A stretch of DNA of 64,000 bases. Origin: Erwinia aphidicola. GTDB taxonomy: Bacteria > Pseudomonadota > Gammaproteobacteria > Enterobacterales > Enterobacteriaceae. The notes beneath the pieces are model-generated. The model did not search any database, was not told the DNA's origin, and was given only the letters and a program-made list of their open reading frames with translations. The DNA lies in contig NZ_JACXBP010000001.1 of NCBI RefSeq assembly GCF_014773485.1, positions 897,532 through 961,531 on the forward strand, written 5' to 3'. Positions 24,282 through 33,228 of this stretch are shown piece by piece. The position numbers were made by a program, and so were the translations under genes. The first letter of the stretch is position 1, and each line of letters opens with the position of its first letter.

Positions 24282-24304
24282 CAAAGGTATGTTGTAACTA
24301 ATAG
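24282..24304 (+). other. Ter site (TerB-like), replication fork trap
   Basis: GTATGTTGTAACTAA (24287-24301) is identical to the core of E. coli TerB, including the G:C pair at position 6 (24287) that forms the locked Tus complex. It ends 8 bp before the tus ATG and runs into its ribosome site, as in E. coli, so Tus should repress its own gene. By the known polarity (non-permissive face on the G6 side) it should stop forks moving toward higher coordinates. Confidence 0.95.
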
Positions 24305-24312
24305 AGAGAGTT

Positions 24313-25242
24313 ATGAGCCGTTATGATGCCGTTGATAGGCTACACCGCTGTGTCGCGCAGCTGGAGCAGGAGCTGGATACCTTGCAGCATCAACTGCTGG
24401 ATTTGCGCCTGCTGGCGGCCAGGGTTTTTGAACTGCCCGCCGTGGAAAAAGGCAAGGAGCACGATCCGCTGACTGAGATTGCGGTGGAGCAGCTGGTCGG
24501 TCAGCCCGCCCTGCAGCGGGCCCTCAGCCACTTCTGCCGCCTGTTTATGCAGCATCAGTCAGAAAAAATAAGCACCAAGGCCGCGGTACGCCTGCCGGGC
24601 GCAATCTGCGTGGAAACGGACGCTGAGCAGAGTGCCCTGTTACAACAGCAGGTCGCCACTATCAATCAGCTCAAACAGCAGCTGGAGCAGATTATCACCG
24701 TAGAGTCGGGCCTGCCGCCCGAGGAGCGCTTCGAGTTTGTGCATACCCACCTGCGCGGCCTGATCACGCTGAATGCCTACCGTTCGATCGCCCTGCTCGA
24801 CGCGCCGGATTCAGTGCGCTTTGGCTGGGCAAATAAGCACATTATCAAGAACGTCAGCCGTGAAGAGATGCTTGAGAAGCTGAATAAAAGCCTGCAGGCC
24901 GGGCGCGCGGTGGCCCCGTGGACGCGTGAGCAGTGGGCAGAACGCGTGGCGGATGAGATTGAAGCGATTAAGTCGCTGCCGGCTCATGCCGCGCTGAAGA
25001 TTAAACGCCCGGTGAAAGTGCAGCCCATTGCGCGCGTGTGGGATAGCCAACAGCAGAAGCAGACGCAGCTGGCCTGCCCTTCGCCGCTGCTGGTGATGTG
25101 CCCGGATGCGAACAGCGTGCCGAAGCTGGGTGAGCTGCTGAATTATGATGCCGGGAAAGTCACGCATCGCTATAAGCCGGAGGCGCAACCGCTGTATCTG
25201 CTGATCCCGCGGCTGCATTTGTACAGCGATCGGTTAGTTTGA
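24313..25242 (+). CDS. tus: DNA replication terminus site-binding protein Tus
   Basis: A 309-residue protein, the length of E. coli Tus, matching it throughout, e.g. LRGLITLNAYRSIALLDAPDSVRFGWANKHIIKNVSREEML and the DNA-binding beta-strand region RPVKVQPIARVWDSQQQK. Tus bound to Ter blocks the DnaB helicase in one direction and confines fork meeting to the terminus. Its leader contains the Ter site described above. The AGAGAG ribosome site is 4-10 nt before the ATG at 24313. Downstream, fumC is convergent across a tandem hairpin array. Confidence 0.96.
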   Translation: MSRYDAVDRLHRCVAQLEQELDTLQHQLLDLRLLAARVFELPAVEKGKEHDPLTEIAVEQLVGQPALQRALSHFCRLFMQHQSEKISTKAAVRLPGAICVETDAEQSALLQQQVATINQLKQQLEQIITVESGLPPEERFEFVHTHLRGLITLNAYRSIALLDAPDSVRFGWANKHIIKNVSREEMLEKLNKSLQAGRAVAPWTREQWAERVADEIEAIKSLPAHAALKIKRPVKVQPIARVWDSQQQKQTQLACPSPLLVMCPDANSVPKLGELLNYDAGKVTHRYKPEAQPLYLLIPRLHLYSDRLV

Positions 25243-25250
25243 ATGACGAT

Positions 25251-25465
25251 TGCTGCGGGCCGACCGGAAAAAAGGTCGGCCCCTACAAAACCGGATTCTT
25301 ACTGGCGAGCATGAGTCTGCTGCGGGCCGACCGGAAAAAAAGGTCGGCCCCTACAAAAACCTGATTCCTACTGGCGAGCATGAGTCTGCTGCGGGCCGAC
25401 CGGAAAAAAGGTCGGCTCCTACAAATACCTGATTCTTATTGGCGTGCATGAATTTGCTGCGGGCG
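25251..25465. repeat. Tandem array of three ~68-bp hairpin repeats between tus and fumC
   Basis: Units start with TGCTGCGGGC at 25251, 25318 and 25387, and a truncated fourth begins at 25455 beside the fumC stop. Each has GGGCCGACC, an A-rich loop, then GGTCGGCCCCTACA, and the tail TGATTC(T/C)TACTGGCGAGCATGA. Units differ by A-run length and a few substitutions. Arms pair strongly (9 bp), so it would stop or stabilise transcripts from both sides. Not CRISPR: repeats are contiguous with no unique spacers. Confidence 0.92.
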
Positions 25466-26863
25466 TTACACCTTCATGCTGCCGACCATCTCTTCCGGGC
25501 GCACCCAGGCGTCGAACTCCTCTTCGGTCAGGTAACCCAGCTTCAGCGCTGAGCCTTTCAGCGTCAGCCCCTGTTTATGCGCTTTTTTCGCAATTTCTGC
25601 CGCTTTATCGTAGCCGATATGGGTATTGAGCGCGGTCACCAGCATCAGCGACTCGTTCAGCAGCTGGGTGATGCGGTCACGATTTGGCTCGATGCCCACG
25701 GCGCAGTGGTGGTTAAAGCTGTCCATTCCGTCGGCCAGCAGGCGCACCGACTGCAGGAAGTTGTGGATCACCATCGGGCGATAAACGTTCAGCTCGAAGT
25801 TACCGGACGCGCCGCCCATATTCACCGCCACATCATTGCCCATCACCTGGCAGCACAGCATGGTCATCGCTTCACACTGCGTCGGGTTGACCTTACCCGG
25901 CATGATTGAACTGCCCGGCTCGTTTTCCGGGATGGAAAGTTCGCCGATGCCGCAGCGCGGGCCGGACGACAGCCAGCGCACGTCGTTGGCAATTTTCATC
26001 AGCGAAGCCGCCAGCCCCTTTAGCGAACCGTGCGCGTGCACCAGCGCATCGCAGGTCGCCAGCGCTTCAAATTTATTCGGTGCGGTGACAAACGGCTGCT
26101 GAGTCAACTCCGCCAGCTCTTTGGCCACGCGTACCGCGTATTCCGGGTGGGTGTTCAGCCCGGTGCCCACCGCCGTGCCGCCCAGCGCCAGCTCCGCCAC
26201 ATGCGGAATGCTCTGTTCAATATGCTTGAGGTTGTGGCTCAGCATCGCCACCCAGCCGGAGATCTCTTGGCCGAGCGTCAGCGGCGTCGCATCCTGTAAA
26301 TGGGTACGGCCAATTTTGACGATGTCTTTAAACGCTTCTGCCTTCTCGCTCAGCGTTTTCTGCAACACTTTCAGCTGGGGGATCAGGTGCTGCTGCACCG
26401 CCACCACCGCCGCGACGTGCATGGCAGTTGGGAACACGTCGTTAGAGCTCTGGCTCTTATTAACATCATCATTGGGGTGAACCAGGCGCGACATGCCGCG
26501 CTCGCCGCCGAGGATCTCGCTGGCGCGGTTTGCCAGCACCTCGTTCATATTCATATTGGTTTGCGTGCCGGAGCCGGTTTGCCAGATAGCCAGCGGGAAC
26601 TCCCCGTGATGCTTGTCCGCCAGCACTTCGTCCGCCGCTTTGATGATCGCCTCGGCACGCTCATCCGGTAACAGCTTCAGGTCGCTGTTCACTTTGGCCG
26701 CAGCGCGCTTGGTCAGCGCCAGCGCATACACCAGCTCGGTCGGCATTTTTTCCGTCGAAATGCGGAAGTGCTCCAGCGAGCGCTGTGTTTGCGCGCCCCA
26801 GAGTTTATCGGCAGGGACATCGATCGGTCCCATTGAGTCTTTTTCAACGCGGTTGGCAGCCAT
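25466..26863 (-). CDS. fumC: Class II fumarate hydratase FumC
   Basis: A 465-residue fumarase matching E. coli FumC nearly residue for residue: [29 protein letters not shown], the family signature [13 protein letters not shown] (about residues 317-329) and ETKM-type helices throughout. It is the iron-free, oxidant-resistant enzyme that converts fumarate to malate in the TCA cycle. The start at 26863 ([23 protein letters not shown]) has AAAGGAGAGAGGA directly upstream; an earlier in-frame start would add 37 non-family residues. E. coli fumA, normally beside it, is absent between fumC and manA. Confidence 0.96.
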   Translation of the reverse strand: MAANRVEKDSMGPIDVPADKLWGAQTQRSLEHFRISTEKMPTELVYALALTKRAAAKVNSDLKLLPDERAEAIIKAADEVLADKHHGEFPLAIWQTGSGTQTNMNMNEVLANRASEILGGERGMSRLVHPNDDVNKSQSSNDVFPTAMHVAAVVAVQQHLIPQLKVLQKTLSEKAEAFKDIVKIGRTHLQDATPLTLGQEISGWVAMLSHNLKHIEQSIPHVAELALGGTAVGTGLNTHPEYAVRVAKELAELTQQPFVTAPNKFEALATCDALVHAHGSLKGLAASLMKIANDVRWLSSGPRCGIGELSIPENEPGSSIMPGKVNPTQCEAMTMLCCQVMGNDVAVNMGGASGNFELNVYRPMVIHNFLQSVRLLADGMDSFNHHCAVGIEPNRDRITQLLNESLMLVTALNTHIGYDKAAEIAKKAHKQGLTLKGSALKLGYLTEEEFDAWVRPEEMVGSMKV

Positions 26864-27060
26864 TCCTCTCTCCTTTAGCACAACTTTTTTGGCGCTTTTA
26901 ACTTTGCGATAGGTCAAAAACGCGCACATGAGTGATAAGTCTGACACAGTATAGTTTACGAGTATGCGACTCATTCGCGTTTATCGCACGTTGATTATCT
27001 CTCTACGCCATTTTTCTGCTTTAATAGCGCCAGTAACCAGTGAATGACCAGGGAGAAATG

Positions 27061-28245
27061 ATGCAAAAGTTAATCAATTCGCTGCAAAATTATGCATGGG
27101 GCAGCAAGCACGCCCTCACTGATTTATATGGTATTGCCAACCCTTCCCAGCAGCCGATGGCGGAATTGTGGATGGGCGCGCATCCGAAAAGCCCGTCAAA
27201 AGTGCTGATCAACGGCGAGCCGCAGTCGCTGCGCGCGCTAATTGATGCCGATAAAGCTTCCCTGCTTGGCCCCGCCGTCGCGCAGCGTTTTGGCGAGCTG
27301 CCGTTCCTGTTTAAAGTGCTGTGCGCAGAACAGCCGCTGTCGATTCAGGTTCACCCGAGCAAACCGGCTGCCGAAGCGGGCTATGCGCGTGAAAATGCCG
27401 CTGGCGTGCCGGTCGACGCCGCCGAGCGTAACTATAAAGATGCTAACCACAAGCCAGAGCTGGTCTATGCGCTGACGCCGTTCAAGGCGATTAACGGCTT
27501 CCGCCCGCTGCGCGAAATCCAGTCCTTGCTGCAGCCGGTGGCGGGCGCGCACCCGGCCATTGCCCATTTCCTCAATGCCGCCGATGAAACCCGCCTGGCC
27601 CAGCTGTTTGCCAGCCTGCTGTCGATGAAAGAAGAGGAGAAGTCGCTGGCGCTGGACATTCTGCGCACGGCGCTGCCTGGCCAGCACGGTGAGCCGTGGC
27701 AGACCATTGCTGAAATTGCCGAGGTTTACCCGGACGACTGCGGCCTGTTCTCCCCCCTGCTGCTGAACGTGGTTACCCTGCAGCCGGGCGAAGCGATGTT
27801 CCTGTTTGCGGAAACCCCGCACGCCTACCTCCACGGCGTGGCGCTGGAGGTCATGGCGAACTCCGATAACGTGCTGCGCGCCGGGTTGACGCCCAAATAC
27901 ATTGATGTTCCTGAGCTGCTGGCCAACCTGAAATTCACCTCGCGCGCGGCCGATACCCTGCTGACCACACCGCAACAGCATGGCGCAACGCTCGATTTCC
28001 CCATCCCGGTGGATGACTTTGCCTTTGCCATACACGCGCTGAACAGCCAGCCGCTCGCGGTGGATCAGGAGAGCGCCGCGATTGTTTTCTGCATTGAAGG
28101 CCACGCCGAACTGAACTGTGGCGGTCAGTCATTGTCACTTAATGCAGGTGAATCTGCTTTTATTGCCGCCAGCGAGCCGACGCTGTCGCTCTCCGGCAAT
28201 GGCCGCGTAGCCAGGGTTTTTAATCAACATCTTAAATGCGGCTGA
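27061..28245 (+). CDS. manA: Mannose-6-phosphate isomerase
   Basis: A 394-residue type I phosphomannose isomerase: QKLINSLQNYAWGSKHALTDLYG, the metal-binding region LFKVLCAEQPLSIQVHPSK (about residues 86-104), KPELVYALTPFKAINGFRP and HAYLHGVALEVMANSDNVLRAGLTPKYIDV. It interconverts mannose-6-phosphate and fructose-6-phosphate in the cytoplasm for mannose use and for GDP-mannose synthesis. Two ATGs are adjacent (27058, 27061) after CCAGGGAGAA; the second matches the E. coli start. It is divergent from fumC with a 197-bp gap and is followed by a terminator. Confidence 0.96.
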   Translation: MQKLINSLQNYAWGSKHALTDLYGIANPSQQPMAELWMGAHPKSPSKVLINGEPQSLRALIDADKASLLGPAVAQRFGELPFLFKVLCAEQPLSIQVHPSKPAAEAGYARENAAGVPVDAAERNYKDANHKPELVYALTPFKAINGFRPLREIQSLLQPVAGAHPAIAHFLNAADETRLAQLFASLLSMKEEEKSLALDILRTALPGQHGEPWQTIAEIAEVYPDDCGLFSPLLLNVVTLQPGEAMFLFAETPHAYLHGVALEVMANSDNVLRAGLTPKYIDVPELLANLKFTSRAADTLLTTPQQHGATLDFPIPVDDFAFAIHALNSQPLAVDQESAAIVFCIEGHAELNCGGQSLSLNAGESAFIAASEPTLSLSGNGRVARVFNQHLKCG

Positions 28246-28286
28246 CGCCAGCGGTCATAATTGCTAAGCTATTTAGTGTATTAAAC

Positions 28287-28310
28287 AAAAACGCCGCATT
28301 GGCGTTTTTT
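28287..28310 (+). terminator. Intrinsic terminator after manA
   Basis: AAAACGCC / GGCGTTTT stem with loop GCATT, running into six T. Confidence 0.85.
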
Positions 28311-28384
28311 ATCGCCAGAGGGTTACCCGCAGGATCTGCACGGGCTAACCGGCATTCGCGAACGGAAAAAGGACGACACAACTG

Positions 28385-29893
28385 ATGAATAAAACCAAGA
28401 TTGCTGTGGGTGTAGTGGTTGCCCTTGGCGTAGTCTGGACTGCTGGTGCCTGGTTTACCGGCAAGCAGCTGGAAAAAAATATGGATCAGCTGGTACAGCA
28501 GGCTAACGCCCAGATCCAGAACAGCGCTCCGGAAAGCCGTCTGCAGCTGAGCTATCAGGATTACCAGCGCGGCGTATTTAGCAGCAGCGCACGTTTCGTG
28601 CTGCAGAGCAGCTCGCAGACGGAAGATAACGCCATGCTGAAGCCAGGCCAGAGCATCGTGTTTAAAGAGACTATCGATCATGGTCCTTTCCCGCTGGCAC
28701 AGCTGAAAAAATTCAACCTGATCCCAAGCATGGCTTCGGTACACAGCGAGCTGGAAAACACCGACGCGGTGAAAAAGCTGTTTGAAATCACCAAAGGCAA
28801 GTCGATTGTGCAGGCGGAAACCCGCGTGGGCTACGGCGGCAGCACCGATTCAGACATCAAACTGTTACCTGCCGACTACAGCAATGCCCAGACCGGTGAA
28901 CGTTTTGCCTTCAACGGCGGCACGCTGAAAGTCAGTGCGGATGATAAAGGCGATAAAGTGGCGTTTAATGGCGATATCGACAGCCTGGTGCTGACCAGCA
29001 AAAACGAGCTGGGGATGCCGGTGCTGTTCACCGTTAACGGCCTGAAGCTGGATGCTAATACCAAACTTAGCCCGGAAGGGATGCGCATTGGCGACCAGAC
29101 TATCGCGCTAAAAAAACTGAGTGCGGCAGTGGATGGCAAAGAGGCGCTGATCGCCGAAGGCCTGAACGGTAAATCGACCTTCGATTCCGACAAGGGCAGC
29201 GTGTCCGGCCAGATCGACTACACCCTTGACAGCCTGAAGCTTCAGGGCCAGAACTTCGGCCAGGGCAAGCTGGCAGTTAAGCTGGCTGGCTTTGATGGCA
29301 AGGCGATGAAAGCCTTCTCCGAAAGCTACAACCGCCAGATGCAAGCGTTGAACAGCGATCCGGCTGTGCAGGCTAACCCTGAGCTATATCAGCAGCGCAC
29401 CAGTGAAATCCTCACCAGTAACCTGCCGCTGCTGCTGAAAGGCGATCCGTCAGTTAGCATCGCGCCATTTAGCTGGAAAAATGATAAGGGCGAGAGCAGC
29501 TTTAACCTTAACGCCCAGTTCAAGGACCCGGCCACCGCCACCGCTGCGGCGCAGAATCTGGGCCAGCAGGTAGATAACGTACTGAAAACTCTGGATACCA
29601 AACTGACTATCTCGATGGATATGGCGACCGAGATGATGACGCATGTGGCGATGGCAGAAGGCTACAGCCAGGAAGAAGCGGTAAAACTGGCGGACCAGCA
29701 GGTGAAAGGCGTGGCCGCGATGGGCCAGATGTTCAAGCTGACCACGCAGAAAGATAACAACATTACCACCAGCCTGCAGTACGGCACCGGTCAGATCACC
29801 ATGAACGGTGAGAAGATGCCGCTGGAGCAGTTCCTGTCCCGCTATATGCTGGGTGGCGCTGGCATGGTCGCACCGGAAGGCATGCCGCAGTAA
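28385..29893 (+). CDS. ydgA: YdgA family protein (DUF945)
   Basis: A 502-residue protein, the same length as E. coli YdgA, with one N-terminal hydrophobic anchor (residues about 5-25, IAVGVVVALGVVWTAGAWF) and a long extracytoplasmic part, so a single-pass inner-membrane protein facing the periplasm. Matching stretches include QLEKNMDQLVQQAN, YQDYQRGVFSSSARFVL and IDHGPFPLAQLK. Function is not established. It is preceded and followed by intrinsic terminators, so it is a single-gene unit. Confidence 0.92.
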   Translation: MNKTKIAVGVVVALGVVWTAGAWFTGKQLEKNMDQLVQQANAQIQNSAPESRLQLSYQDYQRGVFSSSARFVLQSSSQTEDNAMLKPGQSIVFKETIDHGPFPLAQLKKFNLIPSMASVHSELENTDAVKKLFEITKGKSIVQAETRVGYGGSTDSDIKLLPADYSNAQTGERFAFNGGTLKVSADDKGDKVAFNGDIDSLVLTSKNELGMPVLFTVNGLKLDANTKLSPEGMRIGDQTIALKKLSAAVDGKEALIAEGLNGKSTFDSDKGSVSGQIDYTLDSLKLQGQNFGQGKLAVKLAGFDGKAMKAFSESYNRQMQALNSDPAVQANPELYQQRTSEILTSNLPLLLKGDPSVSIAPFSWKNDKGESSFNLNAQFKDPATATAAAQNLGQQVDNVLKTLDTKLTISMDMATEMMTHVAMAEGYSQEEAVKLADQQVKGVAAMGQMFKLTTQKDNNITTSLQYGTGQITMNGEKMPLEQFLSRYMLGGAGMVAPEGMPQ

Positions 29894-29910
29894 TGTTCTG
29901 AAATTAAACA

Positions 29911-29939
29911 GCCACCTTTCTGAAGGTGGCTTTTTTTTT
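29911..29939 (+). terminator. Intrinsic terminator after ydgA
   Basis: GCCACCTT / AAGGTGGC stem, loop TCTG, followed by nine T. Confidence 0.9.
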
Positions 29940-29945
29940 GCCTGA

Positions 29946-30251
29946 CTAGCTATGCTGGATCCTGATATCGGTGGTTTCTCCCAGCAGCTGCTGCCCGCTG
30001 GTCAGGGGGATCCTGAACGCTGTCGCGTCGCGCTCAAGGCAGACGGTGCGTAAGTGGCGGTTACAAATAAACCAGATCTCATCGCGATTGTTCGACAGCA
30101 GATAGTAGGCATCAGAAGTTTCAGAGGGGTTGTAACAGCCTAATGCGCGATAAGCGGTATCCGGAGTGAAACCGCTTTGCAGGGGCAGTGGGCGCGGACC
30201 ATTATCCAATTCCTTTACTCTCAGATATAAACCTTGTTCCAGCCAGAGCAT
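29946..30251 (-). CDS. Hypothetical protein, 101 aa
   Basis: I do not recognise a family. The product is a small soluble-looking protein without signal peptide or membrane segment, with two Cys (ALGCYNPSE, WFICNRHL) and a beta-rich look (AYYLLSNNRDEIWFICNRHLRTVCLERDATAFRIP). It is convergent with ydgA just past its terminator and upstream of nothing on its strand until that terminator. AAAGGATGGTGGTTT precedes the ATG at 30251. E. coli has the uid genes in this position; this gene is not related to them. Confidence 0.7.
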   Translation of the reverse strand: MLWLEQGLYLRVKELDNGPRPLPLQSGFTPDTAYRALGCYNPSETSDAYYLLSNNRDEIWFICNRHLRTVCLERDATAFRIPLTSGQQLLGETTDIRIQHS

Positions 30252-30357
30252 AAACCACCATCCTTTTTATCCCAGATAATGTGATTATAACCAGCATTCC
30301 TCTGCGCACCCCGCCGCCCCCTTTATTTGCAAAGCCCGTCACAGCGCTGCAGGAAAT

Positions 30358-31389
30358 TTAAGCCGATCCACGCTCAATCAGCAGCGGCGGCAGGATGATA
30401 TGCTGGACTGCACTGGTTGGGTCGGCCATCTTTTGCAGCAGGCGCTGTGCCGCGCTGCGGCCGATTTCCCGTGCCGAGCTGGAGACAAAGCTCAGCGGAG
30501 GATCGGTCAGCTGCGCTTCCGGCACGTCACCAAAACCTACCAGCGCCATCTGCTGGCCGTAAAAGCTGTTGACCCCGCCGCTGCCAATGGTGCGCCCGCT
30601 GCGCTGGATGCCGAAATAGCAGCCGAGCGCCACCGAGGCGTTATGGCAGAGAATTGCGCTAATGGTGGGATACTGCTGGATCAGCTGTTGCGTCAGCGCG
30701 GCGACATCACGCTGCTGCGCGCCGCACTCGATAATCCATTCGCTACGAAACGGCAGGCCGTACTGCATCAGCGTCGAGCAGTAGCCGCCGATACGTTCGG
30801 CGCGCGTTAAGGAGGAGCCGGAACCGCCAAGCCAGGCAATGCAGCGGTGGCCGCGCTTGATAAGATAGTCGGTGGCGATTTTGGCCGCCTGCTGATTATC
30901 CGGGCGCACGGAGTCGATGTGATCAAGATTGCTGGCGCGCGAGGCGCAGATCAGCGTGATATTCAGCTCCTGCGCTTTTTGCAGCAGCCCGGCTGCATTC
31001 TCAATGCCGCCGCCTAAGACAATCCCCTCCACGCCCTGCTCCACCAGCGAGTCGAAGCAGCGCTCTACGTGCTGCCCCTGCGCGCCGCTCTGGGTGAGAA
31101 ACAACACTTTGCCCTGCTGCTCCAGCGCTTCGCTCAGTCCGCCGGTCATCTCGGCGTAAAACGGCTGGCAGATGTCGCGCACGATCAGCCCGACCACCCC
31201 ACTGCTGCCGCCGCGCAGCATTGTCGCAGAGCGGTTACGCACAAAGCCCAGCGCTTCCGAAGCCTGGTTGACTCGCTCAATCGTCGCGGACGAAATGCGA
31301 CCTTTCCCTGACAGTACCAGCGAAACCGTGGTGACCGACACCCCAGCCTCGGCGGCGACATCATGAATGGTAATTTTTTTCTGCGACAT
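30358..31389 (-). CDS. malI: Maltose regulon repressor MalI (LacI family)
   Basis: A 343-residue LacI-family repressor with the helix-turn-helix TIHDVAAEAGVSVTTVSLVLSGKGRIS at residues 7-33 and a periplasmic-binding-protein-like core. It matches E. coli MalI in length and sequence and is divergent from malXY, which it represses in E. coli. The start at 31389 (MSQKKITIHDVA) is chosen because the DNA-binding domain begins there; an in-frame GTG 14 codons upstream is unlikely. Two operator-like sequences lie in the shared 195-bp region. The inducer is not known. Confidence 0.93.
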   Translation of the reverse strand: MSQKKITIHDVAAEAGVSVTTVSLVLSGKGRISSATIERVNQASEALGFVRNRSATMLRGGSSGVVGLIVRDICQPFYAEMTGGLSEALEQQGKVLFLTQSGAQGQHVERCFDSLVEQGVEGIVLGGGIENAAGLLQKAQELNITLICASRASNLDHIDSVRPDNQQAAKIATDYLIKRGHRCIAWLGGSGSSLTRAERIGGYCSTLMQYGLPFRSEWIIECGAQQRDVAALTQQLIQQYPTISAILCHNASVALGCYFGIQRSGRTIGSGGVNSFYGQQMALVGFGDVPEAQLTDPPLSFVSSSAREIGRSAAQRLLQKMADPTSAVQHIILPPLLIERGSA

Positions 31390-31442
31390 AGCGTTCCTGA
31401 CTGCCGGGTTTGCACCCCGTTGAAAAATCACGATAAAGCATA

Positions 31443-31458
31443 GGTTAAACGTTACACC
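31443..31458. promoter_or_regulatory. MalI-like operator near malI
   Basis: GGTTAAACGTTACACC has the TAAACGTTA core of MalI operators but is less symmetric than the malX-side site. Likely autoregulatory for malI. Confidence 0.55.
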
Positions 31459-31521
31459 CTGATTGTGGCAGAGAAAACCACACCGAGCGAGAACTGTGTG
31501 ATCGGCAACGCATTAATATTA

Positions 31522-31537
31522 GGTAAAACGTTTTATC
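31522..31537. promoter_or_regulatory. MalI operator upstream of malX
   Basis: GGTAAAACGTTTTATC differs at one base from the E. coli MalI operator GATAAAACGTTTTATC. It sits 48 bp before the malX ATG. Confidence 0.8.
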
Positions 31538-31584
31538 TTATTTTACCTCAGCAGCGGCTGAGTTCGAATTCGCCAGGAGAGCGC

Positions 31585-33171
31585 ATGTCGTCCGTTAAAC
31601 AAAAAATTACTCTGTGGGAGTTTTTCCAGAGTCTGGGAAAAACCTTTATGCTGCCCGTCGCCCTGCTGTCATTCTGCGGGATCATGCTGGGTATAGGTAG
31701 CTCATTAAGCAGTCACGACGTGATCACCCTGATCCCGTTCCTCGGTAATCCCCTGCTGCAGCTGGTGTTTACCTGGATGAGCAAGGTGGGATCGTTCGCC
31801 TTCAGCTTCCTGCCGGTGATGTTCGCCATCGCCATCCCGCTGGGCATGGCGCGTGAGAATAAAGGCGTTGCGGCTTTCTCCGGCTTTGTCGGCTTCGCGG
31901 TCATGAACCTGGCGGTTAACTTCTGGCTGACCGCCAAAGGTATTCTACCCACCAGCGATGCTGCCGTGCTGAAAGCCAATAATATCCAGAGCATTCTCGG
32001 CATTCAGTCGATCGATACCGGTATCCTCGGGGCGGTGATCGTCGGGATTATCGTGTTTTATCTGCATGAACGCTTCCACACCATCCGCCTGCCGGATGCG
32101 CTGGCATTCTTCGGCGGCACGCGCTTTGTACCGATTATCACCACTCTGGTGATGGGGCTGGCCGGTCTGGCGATCCCGCTGATCTGGCCGTGGTTCGCGA
32201 AAGCGATTGCCGGGCTGGGCTGGGTGATCAACAGCGCCGGTGACTTTGGACCGATGATATTTGGTACCGGGGAGCGCCTGCTGCTGCCGTTCGGCCTGCA
32301 GCACATCCTGGTGGCGATTATTCGCTTTACCGATGCGGGCGGCACCATGGACGTCTGCGGTCACAGCGTCAGCGGCGCGCTGACCATCTTCCAGGCGCAG
32401 CTCTCCTGCCCGACTTCCGGCGGCTTCTCCGAAAGCGCAACCCGCTTCCTGTCGCAGGGTAAAATGCCGGCATTCCTCGGCGGCCTGCCTGGCGCGGCGC
32501 TGGCGATGTACCACTGCGCCCGTCCGGAAAATCGGCATAAAATTAAAGGGCTGTTGATCTCCGGCGTGGTGGCCTGCGTGGTGGGCGGGACCACCGAACC
32601 GTTGGAGTTCCTGTTCCTGTTCGTTGCCCCTTTCCTCTATCTGATCCACGCCGTACTGACCGGGCTGGGCTTCACCGTAATGGCGGTACTGGGCGTCACC
32701 ATCGGTAATACCGACGGCAACGTGATCGACTTTGTGGTGTTCGGCATTCTGCACGGGCTGTCGACCAAATGGTACTGGGTGCCGGTGGTGGCAGCGGTTT
32801 GGTTTGCGGGTTACTATCTGATCTTCCGCTTCGCCATTACCCGCTTCAATATCAAGACCCCGGGCCGTGAGCTCGACACCCCCCTCGGCGAGAAAATGTC
32901 CCGCGGCCCGGTGGGCAAATCGGGCTACAACACCCCGGCAATCCTTGCCGCGCTGGGGGGCATCGACAACATCACCTCGCTGGACAACTGCCTGACGCGC
33001 CTGCGCCTGTCGGTAAAGGATATGAGCCTGGTGGATGACGCGGCCCTGAAGGCCAACCGGGTCATTGGCGTGGTGCACCTCAATCAGCATAATTTGCAGG
33101 TGGTGATAGGCCCGCAGGTACAGTCGGTAAAAGATGAGATCGCCACGCTGATGCCGCAAATTTCAGCCTGA
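31585..33171 (+). CDS. malX: PTS system maltose/glucose-type EIICB component MalX
   Basis: A 528-residue PTS permease. The EIIC part has about ten hydrophobic segments and the conserved GTTEPLEFLFLFVAPFLYLIH loop; the C-terminal EIIB part (about residues 445-528) shows ITSLDNCLTRLRLSVKD with the phospho-Cys. It matches E. coli MalX, which can transport glucose and maltose. It starts at the ATG at 31585, after CAGGAGAGCGC. malY follows 57 bp downstream, across a short hairpin. Confidence 0.94.
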   Translation: MSSVKQKITLWEFFQSLGKTFMLPVALLSFCGIMLGIGSSLSSHDVITLIPFLGNPLLQLVFTWMSKVGSFAFSFLPVMFAIAIPLGMARENKGVAAFSGFVGFAVMNLAVNFWLTAKGILPTSDAAVLKANNIQSILGIQSIDTGILGAVIVGIIVFYLHERFHTIRLPDALAFFGGTRFVPIITTLVMGLAGLAIPLIWPWFAKAIAGLGWVINSAGDFGPMIFGTGERLLLPFGLQHILVAIIRFTDAGGTMDVCGHSVSGALTIFQAQLSCPTSGGFSESATRFLSQGKMPAFLGGLPGAALAMYHCARPENRHKIKGLLISGVVACVVGGTTEPLEFLFLFVAPFLYLIHAVLTGLGFTVMAVLGVTIGNTDGNVIDFVVFGILHGLSTKWYWVPVVAAVWFAGYYLIFRFAITRFNIKTPGRELDTPLGEKMSRGPVGKSGYNTPAILAALGGIDNITSLDNCLTRLRLSVKDMSLVDDAALKANRVIGVVHLNQHNLQVVIGPQVQSVKDEIATLMPQISA

Positions 33172-33180
33172 CTTTATAAC

Positions 33181-33197
33181 GGGGTGCCTGGCACCCC
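33181..33197. repeat. Intercistronic hairpin between malX and malY
   Basis: GGGGTGCC-T-GGCACCCC is a perfect 17-bp palindrome just after the malX stop. There is no T-run, so it more likely tunes mRNA stability or malY expression than ends transcription. Confidence 0.6.
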
Positions 33198-33228
33198 TCT
33201 CTTCTGCACCTGCGTTATTGAGGCCGCT

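Noticed and set aside
25251..25465. Possible CRISPR array
   Set aside because: Repeats are contiguous and contain their own hairpin; no unique spacers and no cas genes.
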